DNA from: Ascoidea asiatica | Lineage: Eukaryota > Ascomycota > Saccharomycetes > Ascoideales > Ascoideaceae | Direction: 5' to 3' | Length of the DNA stretch: 64,000 nt | Assembly: GCA_001600695.1 (NCBI GenBank) | Contig: BCKQ01000001.1 | Coordinates: forward strand, 3,916 to 67,915 | Shown here: one piece after another, positions 10,546-24,129 of the stretch | Position numbering within the stretch: the stretch's first letter is position 1 | Layout: each line of letters starts with the position of its first letter | Notes under the pieces: generated by a model | What the model saw: the letters and a program-made list of their open reading frames with translations, nothing else | What the model was told of the DNA's origin: nothing | The model's database searches: none | Program-made: the position numbers and the translations under genes

Positions 10546-10771
10546 TTATTTATCTAATATATTTTTACAAGCTAAAAATTTTATTACCTAGTCCTGGAAT
10601 AAATGCTAATATTACGACCAAGAGCATCCTATATAACCCTACGATCTGATGGTACAATAATCCACACGTCTCACTGGGTGAGCATCTGATCTCATAAAGT
10701 TTCCATGCAACTCGGAAATGTAAATCAGATCTCAAAAAGTATTTTTTGATGTTCATATGGTCACTTATAGA

Positions 10772-12154
10772 CAGTCCCTTCCAAAAATTTGAACCCATTT
10801 TGATTTTAAAGACGGGTTTTATTTTATTTTTTTTTTTTTATTTTCAATTCTAGGCTTTGGAAACAATTAATAAATGCCAAATTTGATTAAATTATATAAA
10901 AATAGAGATCGAAATCTGTAGAATATGAATATGTAAAAAAAATAATAAAAAAGATACGAATAAAAAAATATTTCCTAGCAGGGAATGGAGCCTCCTTTTT
11001 GCTGCAAGACCGTTTTCAGTCTTCTGGGCATAGAACAAATTAGGTTCTCCACGACACTATTCGGAATCTTTTCCCAGCAGTGTTTAATTGCCTCTCGACG
11101 ATTTGGCTGGCGAGCTTTGCGGGGTTTTAGAGAGGAGTGAAGGTAAGGAAATTCCTTTACCAGATTGCCCTTCAAAATTGACCACACATTTTCAATCGGA
11201 TTGAGGTCTGTTAAGTTTGCGGGCCACTCCAACACCAACAACACTTTGGAATTAAATAATTCTTTTGATTAGGACGTATGTATCGGGGAATTAACCTGGC
11301 AATTGATCACGTGATCGATACTTTCCAAACTTGAATTAATGTAAGGAAAAAGATTGTCTTGTAAGCAATTCTGATGGGCAAGGGAATCGGTAGACCTTCC
11401 CTGCTCGAATTGATGTAATTCTCCCAAACTTTTCAAGGAGAAGACGCCCCACATCATCTGCATTACCCTCTTTTGGGCTCAAATGTTTCAGAATATGTGG
11501 CAGAGGTTTTTTTCTTCTTTTAATATGAACCCAGACCTTTGCCCTGAGCAACAGGTACGACTGATGGAACTTTCATCGGACCAAACCACCGTTCCCGGAT
11601 TCTCAGGGGTCCAATTTTGATCTTTCCTAGCAAACAGCATCTACCCTTTCTGCTGAGCATCATTTAAGAAGGGTTTGTCTCCTTCTTTTATCTTAAAAAG
11701 TCTCATTTCTTGAAAAACTTTTCTGTTTGTATTCAATCAGGGCCCGGTAGTTCACCCCAGGAAATGCTTCTTTTTGCCAAAACATCTCGCTTTAGAACCC
11801 TGTACTCACGATCTGTTATCAACTTGGGTCTTCCTCTAATTTTAGGACGTGTAACTTGCAGTTTATGTCTTTTAATAATTGTTTTACCCGATTCAACTTT
11901 GATCAGAAGCTTATGGGCAATGTAAGAGGGCTATTTATTCTCCTCATAGTAAAGGACAATAAGAATTCCTTTTCCTACTTTATCTATATTTTTAGATTTC
12001 GTACACATTGCTGATTAAGATAAACTACTTTTTATGATGTTTATGAACTATATACACTACATACTGGATCCTTTAATAATTATTTTATACTGTTATTTCA
12101 AGAATTTTAACAACCCCGATTTTAAAACGGGTTCAAATTTGTTGGAAGGCACTG
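10772..12154 (-). mobile_element. Tc1-like DNA transposon A
   Basis: The terminal inverted repeats read CAGTCCCTTCC on the left and CAGTGCCTTCC (reverse strand) on the right. Similarity extends about 40 bp inward (AAATTTGAACCC in both). Both ends are bordered by TA, the Tc1/mariner target. The length of about 1.38 kb is typical. The transposase lies on the minus strand. Confidence 0.85.
10975..11640 (-). pseudogene. Tc1-like transposase A, catalytic part
   Basis: In the minus-strand direction, DDE_3 landmarks appear in order: a WSDESS-type first Asp near 11575; MMWGVFSLKSLGEL (11465-11420); a long helical stretch; CQVNSPIHTS near 11300, where Tc1 proteins normally have QDN; then EWPANLTDLNPIENVW near 11215-11165 with the terminal Glu; and the C-terminal basic helices. 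One in-frame stop follows HTS, and the segment before 11465 is frameshifted. The second catalytic Asp is replaced by Val (GTT), so the enzyme should be inactive even without the stop. The N-terminal helix-turn-helix is too decayed to place. Confidence 0.8.
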
Positions 12155-12363
12155 TATAATCCGTTTCCCAAAACAAAGCAGTTCAGAAATTGAAGCTATT
12201 AAATGCCTAATAATTTGAAATAGTTGTGGTATCAGATTTATTGGCTGTGATGAAATAACCCTCCATGGCCAATTAAATTGGAATTGTCAATCAAAAGGAA
12301 ACAAAAGAAAATTAAAACAATGCTTTTGATCATTCGAACAATAAAAATATAAATATAGATATA

Positions 12364-13749
12364 CAGTCAAAGTGGATAAATTTCCTTTCGTTTTGAAACT
12401 GCGGGAAATGTTTTGTTAAATTTGTAAAATAAAATAAAACTATTCTATTGAATTATATAAACTATTTAGTAAATAAATGAATAAAATTCGATTCCAAAGT
12501 AAAATACGATGAATCAGAAATCTCACAATACCAGTAAAGTGGTGAAGCTGATTTCTCTTCATCTTTATTTTGAAGAAAATAAGAAACGTAGGTATATTGC
12601 CGATAAATTACAGACCAAGCTTCCTAAAGATCATAATTTAGAGGTATAAGAACGCTCCAGAGGCCCAAAAGATAAGAGGAAGTTCAGAAAAATTGACGCC
12701 TCATGACTGTAGAACATTGAAAAGAGAACTTCTTACAAATTGTGGTCTTTTCTGGAGGGATGTAACAGGTGAGGGATGTCTAAATACAACAAAAGGCCAT
12801 TTTAAAAATGGGAATAAAAAAAGTAAAAAAAATATCAAAACCCTTTTTGGGTGATGCTCACAGAAAAGCCACAGTCGCTTCTGCTAAAAAGTATTAGGAA
12901 ATGGCTCTTGAAGATGGGGGATAGCTGATTTTCTCAGATGAAAGTTCAATAAGCAGTGTGGGGGGCTGAGGACCGGATTATGGTTTCGTTTTAATGGGTG
13001 CAACAGACCTAAAACATCGGGTTAAAGAGGTACGCGTTCAGAGGGAGGGGAGGGTACCCCTGATGGTTTGGTATGTTTTTGAACTAAAGGATTGGCAGAA
13101 TTACATCAATTTCAAGCTCGTAGAGCTGCGAATTCCATTTCGTATCAAAATTGTTTAGAGAAAAACCTTTTTCCTTATATTTCGGCCAATTTTGCTAATA
13201 ATAAGCGGGTGATTTTGTGGCAGGTTAATTCCCCAATTCACAAATCGAAATCGACCAAAGAATATTTCAATTTGAAGGGTTTGAGGGTGCTTATCTGGTC
13301 AACCAATTCCCGAGATCTCAACCCGCTTGAAATTCTTTGGGCCAGTTAGGGTAAAACTTTCCAGGCAGTACCAAAAGCTCCACAGGTCCATTCAATCAAA
13401 TAACTTAACCACACAAGGGCTTGAAAAGGCCATTAATCAAGGCTGGAAAGCAATTTTCAAAAATTCAATCCCAAACATTATTCATTCTATGACTAAAAAT
13501 TACAAATGGTTTTCGATCCCAAAGGAAGGTCCATTCCGTATTAGGAAATTTTTGTAAATTTCTTTAATTTTTTTTACGTTTTTTTACTGATTATACTCTT
13601 CGTTTCTTTCCCAAGGTTTAAATGTTTTTTATTTTCAATTTCAAAAGATTATTTATTGAAAAAAATCGATTTAAAAAAAAGTCAAAGTCAATATATTTGA
13701 AATCCGCTGTTTAAAATTCAAACGGATTCAAATTTATTGAATTTGACTG
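12364..13749 (+). mobile_element. Tc1-like DNA transposon B
   Basis: Terminal inverted repeats begin CAGTCAAAG on the left and CAGTCAAAT on the right (reverse strand). They share an ATAAATTT core and continue with weaker similarity for about 45 bp. TATA flanks both ends, consistent with TA duplication. The length is about 1.39 kb. It lies about 210 bp from element A and in the opposite orientation. Confidence 0.85.
12509..13557 (+). pseudogene. Tc1-like transposase B
   Basis: An ATG at 12509 starts MNQKSHNTSKVVKLISLHLY, a likely N-terminal helix-turn-helix region that soon meets a stop. Further on, LIFSDESSIS (about 12930) carries the first Asp, LMVWYVF follows (about 13060), then LWQVNSPIHKS (about 13217) in place of the usual QDN motif, and SRDLNPLEILW (about 13308) with the terminal Glu. 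The C-terminal basic region ends near 13557. Several stops and frameshifts interrupt it. Its protein is clearly different from copy A outside the motifs, yet it has the same Asp-to-Val change with the same codon, GTT. Confidence 0.8.
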
Positions 13750-16700
13750 TATATCTGAACAAATAATTCAAATCATTAATACCGACGGGTGCAAATAAAC
13801 TTGACAGGATAAAATGTCAAGATAATCTTTAGATTCAAGAGACAACTATGGTAATTCCTGAATCCATAACCGTCTAAATTTTGGGAACATTTTATTACGG
13901 AATCAAAAACATTTGCATTTAAAAAATGTACGGCTTTTAACTTTAAAAGTCGTAGAGAAACCTCGAAGTCATCTGCATCTCTATCACAAATTTCTACTGT
14001 AGCTTTACAAGATTCCATATATGATCCGATTTTGTACTTTCTTGAGATAAGAGAAGCAAGAACTAAGACCCTTTTTTCATGACGAGCATCATCAAGGGTG
14101 GTCTATTTACCAGCCATCGCATTTAGCACCGGAAGTAGGTGGGTAAAATCATGTTTAGTGTAACTAATTTGAAGGTTTATCGGCAACCCGGTTGATGTCT
14201 TAGATTCTCGTCAAATGGTTTGTAATATCCAAACAACGGGAGGTTTTGAAGCTCCGTTGATCTTCTGCAATTAAAATCTATGGCTATAATCTGTTGATAT
14301 TCTAACTGTTAGTTATGTTGCGACCCCAAATCTCATATTATATACAACCTGTATGATACTATATGACGTAACTTTTTTGATGTTAAGAACTTTTAGAAGC
14401 ACAAATAGATAATAATATACTTTTGATTTTGAGCAAAGTATTTGTCTTTTTGTTTAATTTTCAATTTTTTATAACAGAGATAAATCAGTGTGACATAGAA
14501 ATAGGAAACTGGCGGGTTTTGAGTTTGTGTAATACCATACCTGTTAGAACATTGCTAACATCCAAAGTTAATAAATCACATGTCAGCAATCCAACGCTAA
14601 CGAAATTAGACATTTTTTATACAGAACAACGACGACGGTATAAAGATGTGGGCTGGTGTGTTTACCGGAATAATATAAAGCGGTTTTCTACCATGCGTGT
14701 AAAGAAATTCGGGACTATTATTGGACGCAGTTCCATCCCGTGTAAGCTGATTCATTGTTAACTATTGATTTCACAACCAGGGACCAATTCAGCGGGCATT
14801 GCCAATGCTTTTCGATATTGTTTTATTAACTGATTTAATCCTCTATTGTAACCTGTTAAAAGCAAACCTTAGAACAGGAAGATTAATTCATAATATAGCG
14901 GTTTCAGGCACTACAAACATTCCAACAACTATTAACCTTAGTTCTTATTGCGGTTTACATAGTTTGCTGCAGCCGATTGGTTCTCTTACTGAGCTAGAAT
15001 ATATATTCCCGACGCGTGTCATAATTAAATACGGCAGATCAAACATGAATCTAGTTTGAAAAAGGCCAACAAATCGAAGTTAGTTTTGATTGTCAAAGAG
15101 AATAATAGATATAACATTTAGTGTTGTTAAGTTAACTATATAATATTTATAATAGACAAGCCTAAGAGAATGATACCTGCATCCTGAACATTCCATAAAT
15201 GCTCAATTATTCAACAAAATGATTGTATTGCTTCCCTGTTTTGTCAAGTTCCAAGTCCGGCAGCGCGGTGGATTCTTCGGCCAATGAATGGCTGTTACAA
15301 CCCTTCTTTAAACTGCAATTAATTTAATAGCTGCATCAGAGTCTAATCACTGACGGGCAACCCTCCTGATAATTGCAACTGGTTCATTCAGTCGTGTTTG
15401 ATTTTCGAGCACCTAAAAGAGAGATTCAAGGATGTTAGCTGGGATTGTAACAAAACGTACAACTACCAGCCCTATTACCCGCTAACACCGTCTCATCATG
15501 CGTTAGTAGAGCATTATGGGGGTTATATAGCAACTAATATTTGCGACCCCTTTTTCTTCTCAAGTGTTACAGAAAAATTCATTATGTGAACAGCTGTCTA
15601 AGAAGAGGAGAAGGTAAAATAAATTCTTTGAAAGTTAGCAAGCTTTTTTTTTTTAAATATCTCAATAAATATAATTTTCTTTTTTATTAGTTGATATAGA
15701 TCATCTTCTTTTAAAATCTCACACAAATATAGAGATTTAATGTCTGAATAAGGATCTAGCACCGTGTGGTAAGTATCGGCTTAAAGCAACCGAAAGACAA
15801 AACCTCTCTGCGTAGTAGACCTTTTTAGGAATCAGTCGGCCATGAACGCCAGTAGACCTGTGAATACGGTGCCGAGCTATGGTTCTCCTATATAAGCATT
15901 TCGAAGGAACGTCATGGTATATCATCTTGCAGAATACTTAGCATGCTTGAGTAAAATTAGAATTGAGCCGCTCATAGATAAGGTTAATTTGTTTAACGCT
16001 TAAGCGACAATATGTCAGTCCTATAAGTAAATTAGGACAGTCTGTGTGTTAAATTGCGGAATAGAATTTTCGAGACAACTAGAATTTTCAATAGCAAAGT
16101 GTGATGAGAGGTCAACTTTAGATATTGAGGAGAGCAACCAATAAGATACTAATCCCTGAGTACTATTTTGTGGCTCAATAACAGCACTAGTAAAACGATG
16201 ACCATTATAATCTTTTAAAACCAAGATTGTAAGTGTCTTTTTATACCTCATCTTACCGGGAGTGCTTTGCATTAAGACGAATTTCCTAAGCTTCATTTTT
16301 TGCAGAGAGTGATGTATTCTAAAAACATAGCTTTCTTGGATCTAGCTCTGATGTGTGGATTTGGTTAAACCTTCCATAGGTTTTTGATTGTGAGTATTTG
16401 AATCTGAAACCCTATTAAACCCGGAGGAGGTTTAACTATCCTTCACCACGACAGAGGTATTTATTATTTAACCTCAGGTGAAACACGCGTCACCCAAGGA
16501 GTTGTAAATCCTTCCCGAGAGAACTGGCAGCTATGTTTTTACTTCAATTTCTGAATAAGATATTGAACCTTCCTTTTCTAGAATGTGCCGATAAACGTAC
16601 AGCAATGTTTGAGATAGCTGTTTTTATTTGGTGGACTGCGTTTTTCGGTTTATTTTTAACCGCCCTTAAATCATTAAATTTTACTGCGAATTTGGAAGCC

Positions 16701-19136
16701 AAGTTGAAAGATATTTCGTTATCCGAGCACTTAAATTGTGTTTTACTTCAATTGGAAAGTTTTCCTTTGTATCCACCTTCAAAAGGGCCCCTTTAGTAGA
16801 AAGATTATTTTGAACAACCAGACATGGCTGTTAAATATAGAAGGCCACACGTTTTATGGTTTCCATACAATAGATGTTCTTGTCTAATCGTTCTTTTAAA
16901 TGAAAAACCAAATTTCGATTCGCCGCAACAATTGTAAGGAACCGCCTAAGACCTTGCCCATAAATACAAATCTTCCAATATAGTTCTTTTAGATTGCTTA
17001 CTTAACTAATTAAATAACAACAATGAAGAGTTAATCAAGTACCAATTCTGAACTAGAAGGGTAGTTTAAATAGTATATGAGAATTTCGGTGAAGAATTTA
17101 ATTCCACAAATCTCTATAACAAATATTGAGATTCGGCTATTCAAGAAAAATAAAGTTCCTCTTTTTTGCGCTTACTCAGCTTCTATAGGTGTTTCTGAGT
17201 CTTTATGAAAACACTGGCTACTTTCAAACGTTTGGCAGCTAAGTTTTATTTTCACCGAAAGAATTGAACTTTTAACCATGAAGACAATAAGAACCCAACC
17301 ATTACTTAACGCTCAACTCACAATGGTGTTAGTTTAAACTAAAATGTACGGGTAAGACAAAATCATAAATTCCTTAAGTGTTATGTTTTGTAGGAAGTTT
17401 CTTGGTGGAAGCAACCTGCGTTCAAGAATGCAGGTACGATAAGAAACATAACCAATGGTAATTTATTAGTTGAACTCATATGTAACTTCTATTGATTTGT
17501 CCAACCTGTTCTGCACAATAATAATAATAATAATATTAATCATTAACTCAAGTAAATGGCTTGTATAATAATTCCTTGTAATCTAATGTGTTCAACTACA
17601 ATTGTAGTATTTTACTTAAACTGATAGTACTTTCTATTTAAAATATTCTACAAAACAAGGTTCACAATATACATTTAAAATCGTAGACTAATTTGGACGC
17701 TTTCCGCTATCACAATAGAATTCTGAAGATTTTACTGTAAAATTTACTCCCAGACTACCAACAAGCACATATATTGGACTGCAAGTCAATTGAAGTCTAT
17801 TATCGCAACTAATTGCGTGGCTATCAATCTGGGTATCCGGCACAGACTTTTCTCAGCAAGGGAGCAACATTAGTAACGGAACCCGTATTCCATCCACTCG
17901 TGAAAAAGCAGGCAGAGGTGATTTTCAATCATTTTGTTATTTTATTAGAATTCTAATGGAATTTTCTACGCTATTATTAGAGTTTTTAAGATTGCATAGA
18001 TTATTCTACGAGTACATTCGGTTACGTTTCAGAACTTACATGTGCATCGAAGATGTACGAGAACGTTCGTCGTCAACATTTTTTATTTTTTCGTTGAATT
18101 TGGGTGTGTGTACTCGAATCTTCTTGCCTGTTCTCCCAATCAGGTAGACTCTTATAGATCAGAACCTTATTTTACTTATTTTCTTAAGTATGGGAAGGGA
18201 ACTTTCACGTACTAAATTTAAAAATTTGTTCTTAAGATAAGTTAGCCGCTCCTATTGTTCACTAATATAAATAGGTCATTACCACCCTTATTTTTCACAT
18301 AGTTTTTATATATATTATAATTTAATTAACACTTTGTTACAATTTAAATTGGATAAATTTTTAGAAACAATTAGATATTTCGGTCGAACTAGAACCATAC
18401 TTATTACAAAATGTGGAATATGGCTTCCCTACTACGCATAACTATTGTCTTATTTTTTAATGATTTCTATCTTCCAAGGTTAAAGCGAACACGACTTGAA
18501 TTCTCTTATTATTATACTAAAAAGAGAGGTATCTGGAAAAGTGATTAACCCTTTAACATTTAATTCCCTCCTATGTTATTTGAAATATTTGTGGCCTTTA
18601 TGGAATGGTTCTGAGCTTTATGGTGAATTGGGTTAATTAGCTACTAGTAATGATTTAATCCTCGTTGAGTTATCTCAGAGTTTGAGATGCTAGTCTTCTC
18701 TTCATTTCAAGTTAAAAAATAATACAAATTTTATATTGTAGCCAAGGGTCAACACAATAAAAGAATTTACTAATATAATTTCTTTAATAATAATTTTTAT
18801 TTTAAATTATTTATGTTACTAATTTTTCTACTTATAATTTTTATTACTTATCTTCGCTTATATTTAAAAATTCAACTATTAATTTAAAAACAAGTTAAAA
18901 ACAAAGGACCAAAAAAGAAAAAGAAACAATTAACCCCACAAAAAAAAAAAAAAAAACAATAATTAAAAAAGACGAAAATCAACAACAAAATCATATACTT
19001 TTATTATTTTTATATGTTCAATTAATATCAAAAGCAGATCATTTCCTATGCTTATATGGAAATGACTGAAACTGCTAACGCTTTGGCAAAAAAATTTTAA
19101 AACCACAATACATTAAATGAACTCGAATTCAACAAA
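13750..19136. other. Long interval without recognisable genes
   Basis: About 5.4 kb of AT-rich sequence. It holds only short ORFs (13776-14018 minus, 14423-14761 plus, 14799-15059 plus, 16021-16296 minus, 16533-16796 plus), none with a motif I can name. The part from about 14,500 to 17,000 has irregular coding-like patches suggestive of very old transposon DNA. A poly-A run at about 18,937-18,954 precedes the next gag-like ORF. I see no RNA gene or tandem array. Confidence 0.5.
15737..15925 (-). pseudogene. Possible helix-turn-helix fragment of a Tc1-like transposase
   Basis: The frame contains YRRTIARHRIHRSTGVHGRL followed by IPKKVYYAERF. The order (RRT, then a short Gly/His-containing turn, then a basic KK with aromatics and an Arg/Ala helix) resembles the second DNA-binding domain and linker of Tc1-like proteins. 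No DDE core follows, so this is a weak guess. Confidence 0.25.
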
Positions 19137-19828
19137 ATGGATAAACAAATGGCATTAATTTGTGAATCAGTCAAAAAATTAAGCTCTGCTGTTAGTGAAA
19201 GACTAAAAAATCCAAATTCAAATACTATTGAATATAGTGAGCATTTTGATGATTTAAGCTCTGGCATTGTTCATCAATTACCTGATCTGCACATTATTAA
19301 CGATGTGGTTAAATCAACTGAATCTTGTTTATCCAAAACAACAAATGGAAATGATGCTGCTATTGAAGTTAAACGTGAACAAGAAGATAATTCTGCTTCA
19401 ACAAAAATTAACACTACTGCTGCTACAAATATCGCTGCTCATTCAAATGCCGATAAGACTAATGATGCTAAACTTACCAGATTTCTGGTAATTGACGACA
19501 AAACCAAAACAGATAGTTTTAAGTGACAAGCTATACCATCCACTGTTGGCCAAGTTGAAGGGCTTTCACAAGGTTTTCAAAAACCCAAACAGAGTAATCC
19601 GAACTTATTCAGTGAGCTGAATGACGCTAACACCTGGAGATATGATGTAAATCGAAGTACATCCGATGAAATAAAGATTATGTTTGCTGCAGGGTACAAC
19701 ACAAAGGTCAAAATTGGTTTACTTTGGTCTGGTATGGCAAGAAACAGAGGTATCTCTGATATTGGCTTGGATGCTACTGCCAATACATCAAAATTAAAAC
19801 AATATGCTATTAGTGAAGGTTGACCCTG
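19137..19828 (+). pseudogene. Gag remnant of an old copia-type element
   Basis: The ATG at 19137 opens 129 residues (MDKQMALICESVKKLSSAV) with a Ser/Thr/Asn-rich acidic middle and a TGA after KTDSFK. The same frame then continues to ELNDANTWRYDVNRS and GLLWSGMARNRGISD before breaking near 19,823. Composition and position fit the N-terminal part of a gag whose C-terminal part reappears near 21,700. The assignment rests on the downstream protease and integrase remnants in the same orientation. Confidence 0.5.
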
Positions 19829-21690
19829 GTGGAAATAATAGATATCTATATATACTAGGGCATATATTGGTAGTAACACCATAGCTTGTGAAGGTCTACA
19901 ACACACCTATCTACAGTAGACGTAAAAGAGTTAAGTATTATACAATAATGTGTGTACACTATGTATAGTTATGCGTAGACATGCATGATTAGGCTTAAGT
20001 ATACATTTGCATAAAGGTGCATTAAGTTGCATGCAGAATATATCAATTCACGTTACTTTGCATGACTCTGTGCGCACGTACACAGACAATCAGATATCAT
20101 GTTATATTCCAGTCACATGACATAGGTCATATATGCTAACGTCAGGCATAGGGTACAAACTAGAAAAGACCTAGTGATTGCTACAAGGCAAAGTGGTAGA
20201 ACATTTAAGAGCATACTGAAGGCAAGCCACTCGGTACAAGGAGAAAAAAACAGCAGTGACGATTTAGCGTCTATCGGGATAGAAGTTGAATTCGAATAGC
20301 CAAACGGATCCATGCAGGGACTCCTTCTGGATGGTTGAACTGGATAACCGTAGTTTCATGCGACAAAGGGTATAGTTCTCAGTGCGTACACGGAATTGTC
20401 TCAGAATAAAAAGGAGACTAGTGAACCAGGTCGGGTATGAATCTAGTCAGAGTCCGGGCTTTGGTATTTAAAATAATTCCTGGGAATTAGTTTTTTTGAC
20501 TACCCCGCTGGAAAGTGGACTGATTGGTTTTTGTCTCATAAATTGAAATGGGAATTTCAATTGAGGTCTCATCAAGTTTCCAACACTTTTTTATAAGGTA
20601 AACTTGGTCCCCCCCCCCAGATTCTACGTAGCAATCCTGGGACCGTTGGGAATTCCCTTGAATTCTTGATCGTTCTCCGGGACCCTGTAGGAATCCAGAA
20701 ATAATATAAGAGGAACCGATTTGCTCTTATTTTTTGAATAAAATTTATTTATTTTTCTGTTTAGTTCATCGATTAGCATGAGTTAATTGATTAATACATA
20801 GTTTGTAAGTACGTAAAATTCGTATATTCGATTTTGTAAAATGAATGAAAATTCACAACACAACTCATTGATTCCCTTCTATATGGAGTTGTCAAAGCAC
20901 TTTCCTAGTATTAAAAACTTCATGAACAAAACATATAATATCTTTTAAGGTAAACTAAACTTTCTACAAAGATATCAAGGAATTATTATCAATAATGATG
21001 AAAAGAAAAAACAAAAAACAAAAATTACAAACTGATTAACAAAAGAGGTATAAACGTGTAGGCCGTTTTTTTGATACTTATTGTTTCTAATTAAATTAAT
21101 AGAAAAGGAAGCGTTTTTATTAGTTCATTATTTTTCAAAAAATAAAAGATTATAATATATTAATTTAAATAAAACCAAAGATTATAATTCAATTTTGACT
21201 ACAAGTATAATATATTTTTCAAGTTCATATTCAATATCAAAAGTAAATGCAAATTAAAAATTGTAATGTAGAATAGTTTTGCACCATTGATACAATCAAA
21301 ATCAAATATTTCTAGTTTAACAAAATACGTTTTAAATTCATGTTAATTAAAAATTAATTTTAATCTGATTTTTCTATCTTGATTACACATTCGTATTAAA
21401 ATCACTAAAATCAATTTCTTCACAGCTTCATTGGAACTCAAATAAAGGAAAGTTTATAACTGTACAAATATGTTCTCTTATTTGTATTTCCCTTATATTT
21501 CTGTTTTGTCGTTGAGGGTACCAACGGCTTAAGCACTGATATTTTACTTCAATTATATTTCGTCAATGCATTTAACTACAATACATGCTTGGGAAAATGT
21601 GGATTACGTTTACAGCCAAACGCATTAGCCTCATCGCATTCATAATCAGCTGCAAAAACTTCAAATCACAATAATCTATCTGACTCTTCT
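19829..21690. other. Insertion within the old copia element, content unclear
   Basis: About 1.9 kb separates the two gag parts. The first 0.9 kb (to about 20,700) is less AT-rich than its surroundings and could be a solo LTR of an unrelated family. It includes a run of nine C near 20,611. The rest is AT-rich and empty. I could not find matching ends or a target duplication. Confidence 0.4.
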
Positions 21691-24129
21691 AGTTTTGCTA
21701 GCACAAGAACAACTGATCATACTAATTATTTTAATCATATACCTTCTAGAACTCCTACAAGCTTCAGAATTTTGAGTTCCGGATTTCAAGGTGCTATTGA
21801 TGTTGGTGCTTCAGACCGTATTCAACATACCTTGATCGAACAAGAGATCAATTTTCTATTCAAAAAGAAGAACTTGAATATGCAATGCAAGGGGGTAATG
21901 ATCTATCGTAGTTCGTACAATTTCCTTTACCTATCAACATCAATTTAATTTTGCGAGAATTCGTTCACTTATTATTTGCTGATGACATTGCAACAACTGT
22001 TTATTATTTTAAGCACCTTGATAAAGCATTCTCGTCAACATTTCGTGATATTTTTCCCAGAACACAAGGAAACTTTTAAAGGAAAACATCCTGCTCTGAA
22101 ATTTGGAACTAACTAAAGACGATATTTCCCGAGGCTAATATCACTGCAACTGCCCTTCAAGACTTATCGGATTGCATGTTGAAAAAGATATAAACTTTCT
22201 TCAAATAAGGCAAACACTTCATGATGGATCCAAAGACTTTGATAAAGCTTTTACAGATCCTACTACAGCATGTGTACCGATGTATGTAATTATCAGAATC
22301 AAACATGAATGTTCAAGTTTCGCAGGATCGGAAAACAGGTTAAAAGATATTTGCTGCAATTTCATGACAATGAAAAAGGTCTTAAATTTGAATCAATTAT
22401 TACCATGATTAACCATAAGCATGACAACATACGCCAACATAATAATAATGCTAAACCCAATGTTGTTATTTTTGGGTAAAAAAAGACCTAACACTCATGT
22501 TTGTAATACTGTTAATCATAAACAATCCACAAAAAATAATGATTCTCCTAGTTGAAGTGAACCTAATGATAAGATCAAAAACAATTTCAAAGACTCTACA
22601 CATTATTGTCCTGGTTGTGAAGCCAAACATCAGTTTGGGTAACACATTAACGACAATCATCTAATAATTCAAATAAACTTCTTAATGTTAAAACTGAGGC
22701 GTCTTCTACCAACAATAATATCAATAACAATACCAATTCAAATTCTCAGAATAATAGTAATCAAAGATATTCTGGTTTACAAAATCTTAATTCAAAACCA
22801 GATTATAATAGTAAACACCAATACATACAAATATAATGCATATAGTTCTGAAACTCTATCATCGACTACTTCATTTTCTGAGAGAAAGAACTGTTTGAGT
22901 CTTTCAAATATTAATAATACTCCTCATCCTATCTTATGTTATACGGGGGTTAACATCCCTGTTACCAGTGATAGAACTTTATTTGAAAAGTTTACAGCTT
23001 GTCAAGTAGTCATTAAAGGAGTTGGTGAAACTGCAGAGTACAGTAAAGGAACTGCTAGCATGAGTATCAAGTTTCCTCATAACTCCTCACAAGATGTAAA
23101 AGCTACGCTCACTGAATATGGCCGAACGCTAATCAGTTTTGGTGCTTTTGGCGACTCACACTTTCAATTACTTGATGCTAAACTTTCATGCAATGAGTTC
23201 ATCTTAGGTCGTATGGAAAATGGACTTCTTATTCGGGAAAATATAAAAATTATTAAACAAAATGCAGCAAATAAGTTTGCTTCTCATTTTAACAATTCTG
23301 AACCACATTTACTTAGAGAAAAATCAAATAACTATTCAAGTCGATCATACGCTGTTGAGGATTCATATGCTATATAGCATAATGACGATTAGAGTTTTGT
23401 CATAAAATCAGTCAAACGAGTCTGAATGAAGAATATCTAGGTATTCCAGAAGAAAAATTACTTAAGTAACCCTATTCATTAGGTGCATCTGCTTCCGCAA
23501 CGCTTAAGCTACAATATAAATGAACCGAGCATGAACAATTCAAAATTGAACTATGTCGAATCTGCAACTTAATTTATCAGAAAATTAATTCGGATTCTAC
23601 AACTTCTCTACATAGTTAATAGTCAGCAAGCTCCAATTTTAGATATTTAGATATCACCCGACAAAACTATGGCAAATACCAAGTTATGTCCATCGATCAT
23701 TACAGTAGATTCCCAGCAGCATTCGGTGCGAATCACAAGGCTTCTGTTAGCCCTGAGATGGATCAATTTATTTCAGAATGGTGCAATAGATCAAATGTAG
23801 CTGAACCTAAATTTAAAATTGAAAATAGAACAGAACACAAAAAATCTGAATACAATACAATGGTTGGACTAGCGGACGGATATGCATCTGTTGATAGTAG
23901 TAGATCTGAGTCAGGTATCAGTAAAGTTAAATCTATGACATCAAAAATTTTATCTCATGATCCCTCTGATTATCATGAAGATTTAATTAATAAAGTTACA
24001 GAATTTGTTTGTATTTTACAAAACATGCAAACGCACTCGCGAACCGATGAGATTCCTTTACTTGTTTACTTGTATTTTATGAGCGGCATCGAAAGAAGCT
24101 TACCTTTCCCCTATTTTTATGAGATGTGA
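21691..24129 (+). pseudogene. Old copia element: gag C-terminus, protease, integrase
   Basis: Fragments in order: gag pieces (VGASDRIQHTLIEQEINF at about 21,800); a Cys/His motif HYCPGCEAKHQFG (about 22,603) like a zinc knuckle or finger; a protease-like frame at 22,940-23,250 (TSDRTLFEKFTACQVVIKGV, typical of the region after the copia protease active site), where the expected D(T/S)GA has become YTGV; and an integrase core remnant at 23,686-23,940 starting SIDHYSRFPAAF. The expected Asp and Glu motifs of the integrase core are eroded (IENRTEH for the DNGTEF-type motif). Many stops lie between fragments. Confidence 0.65.
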
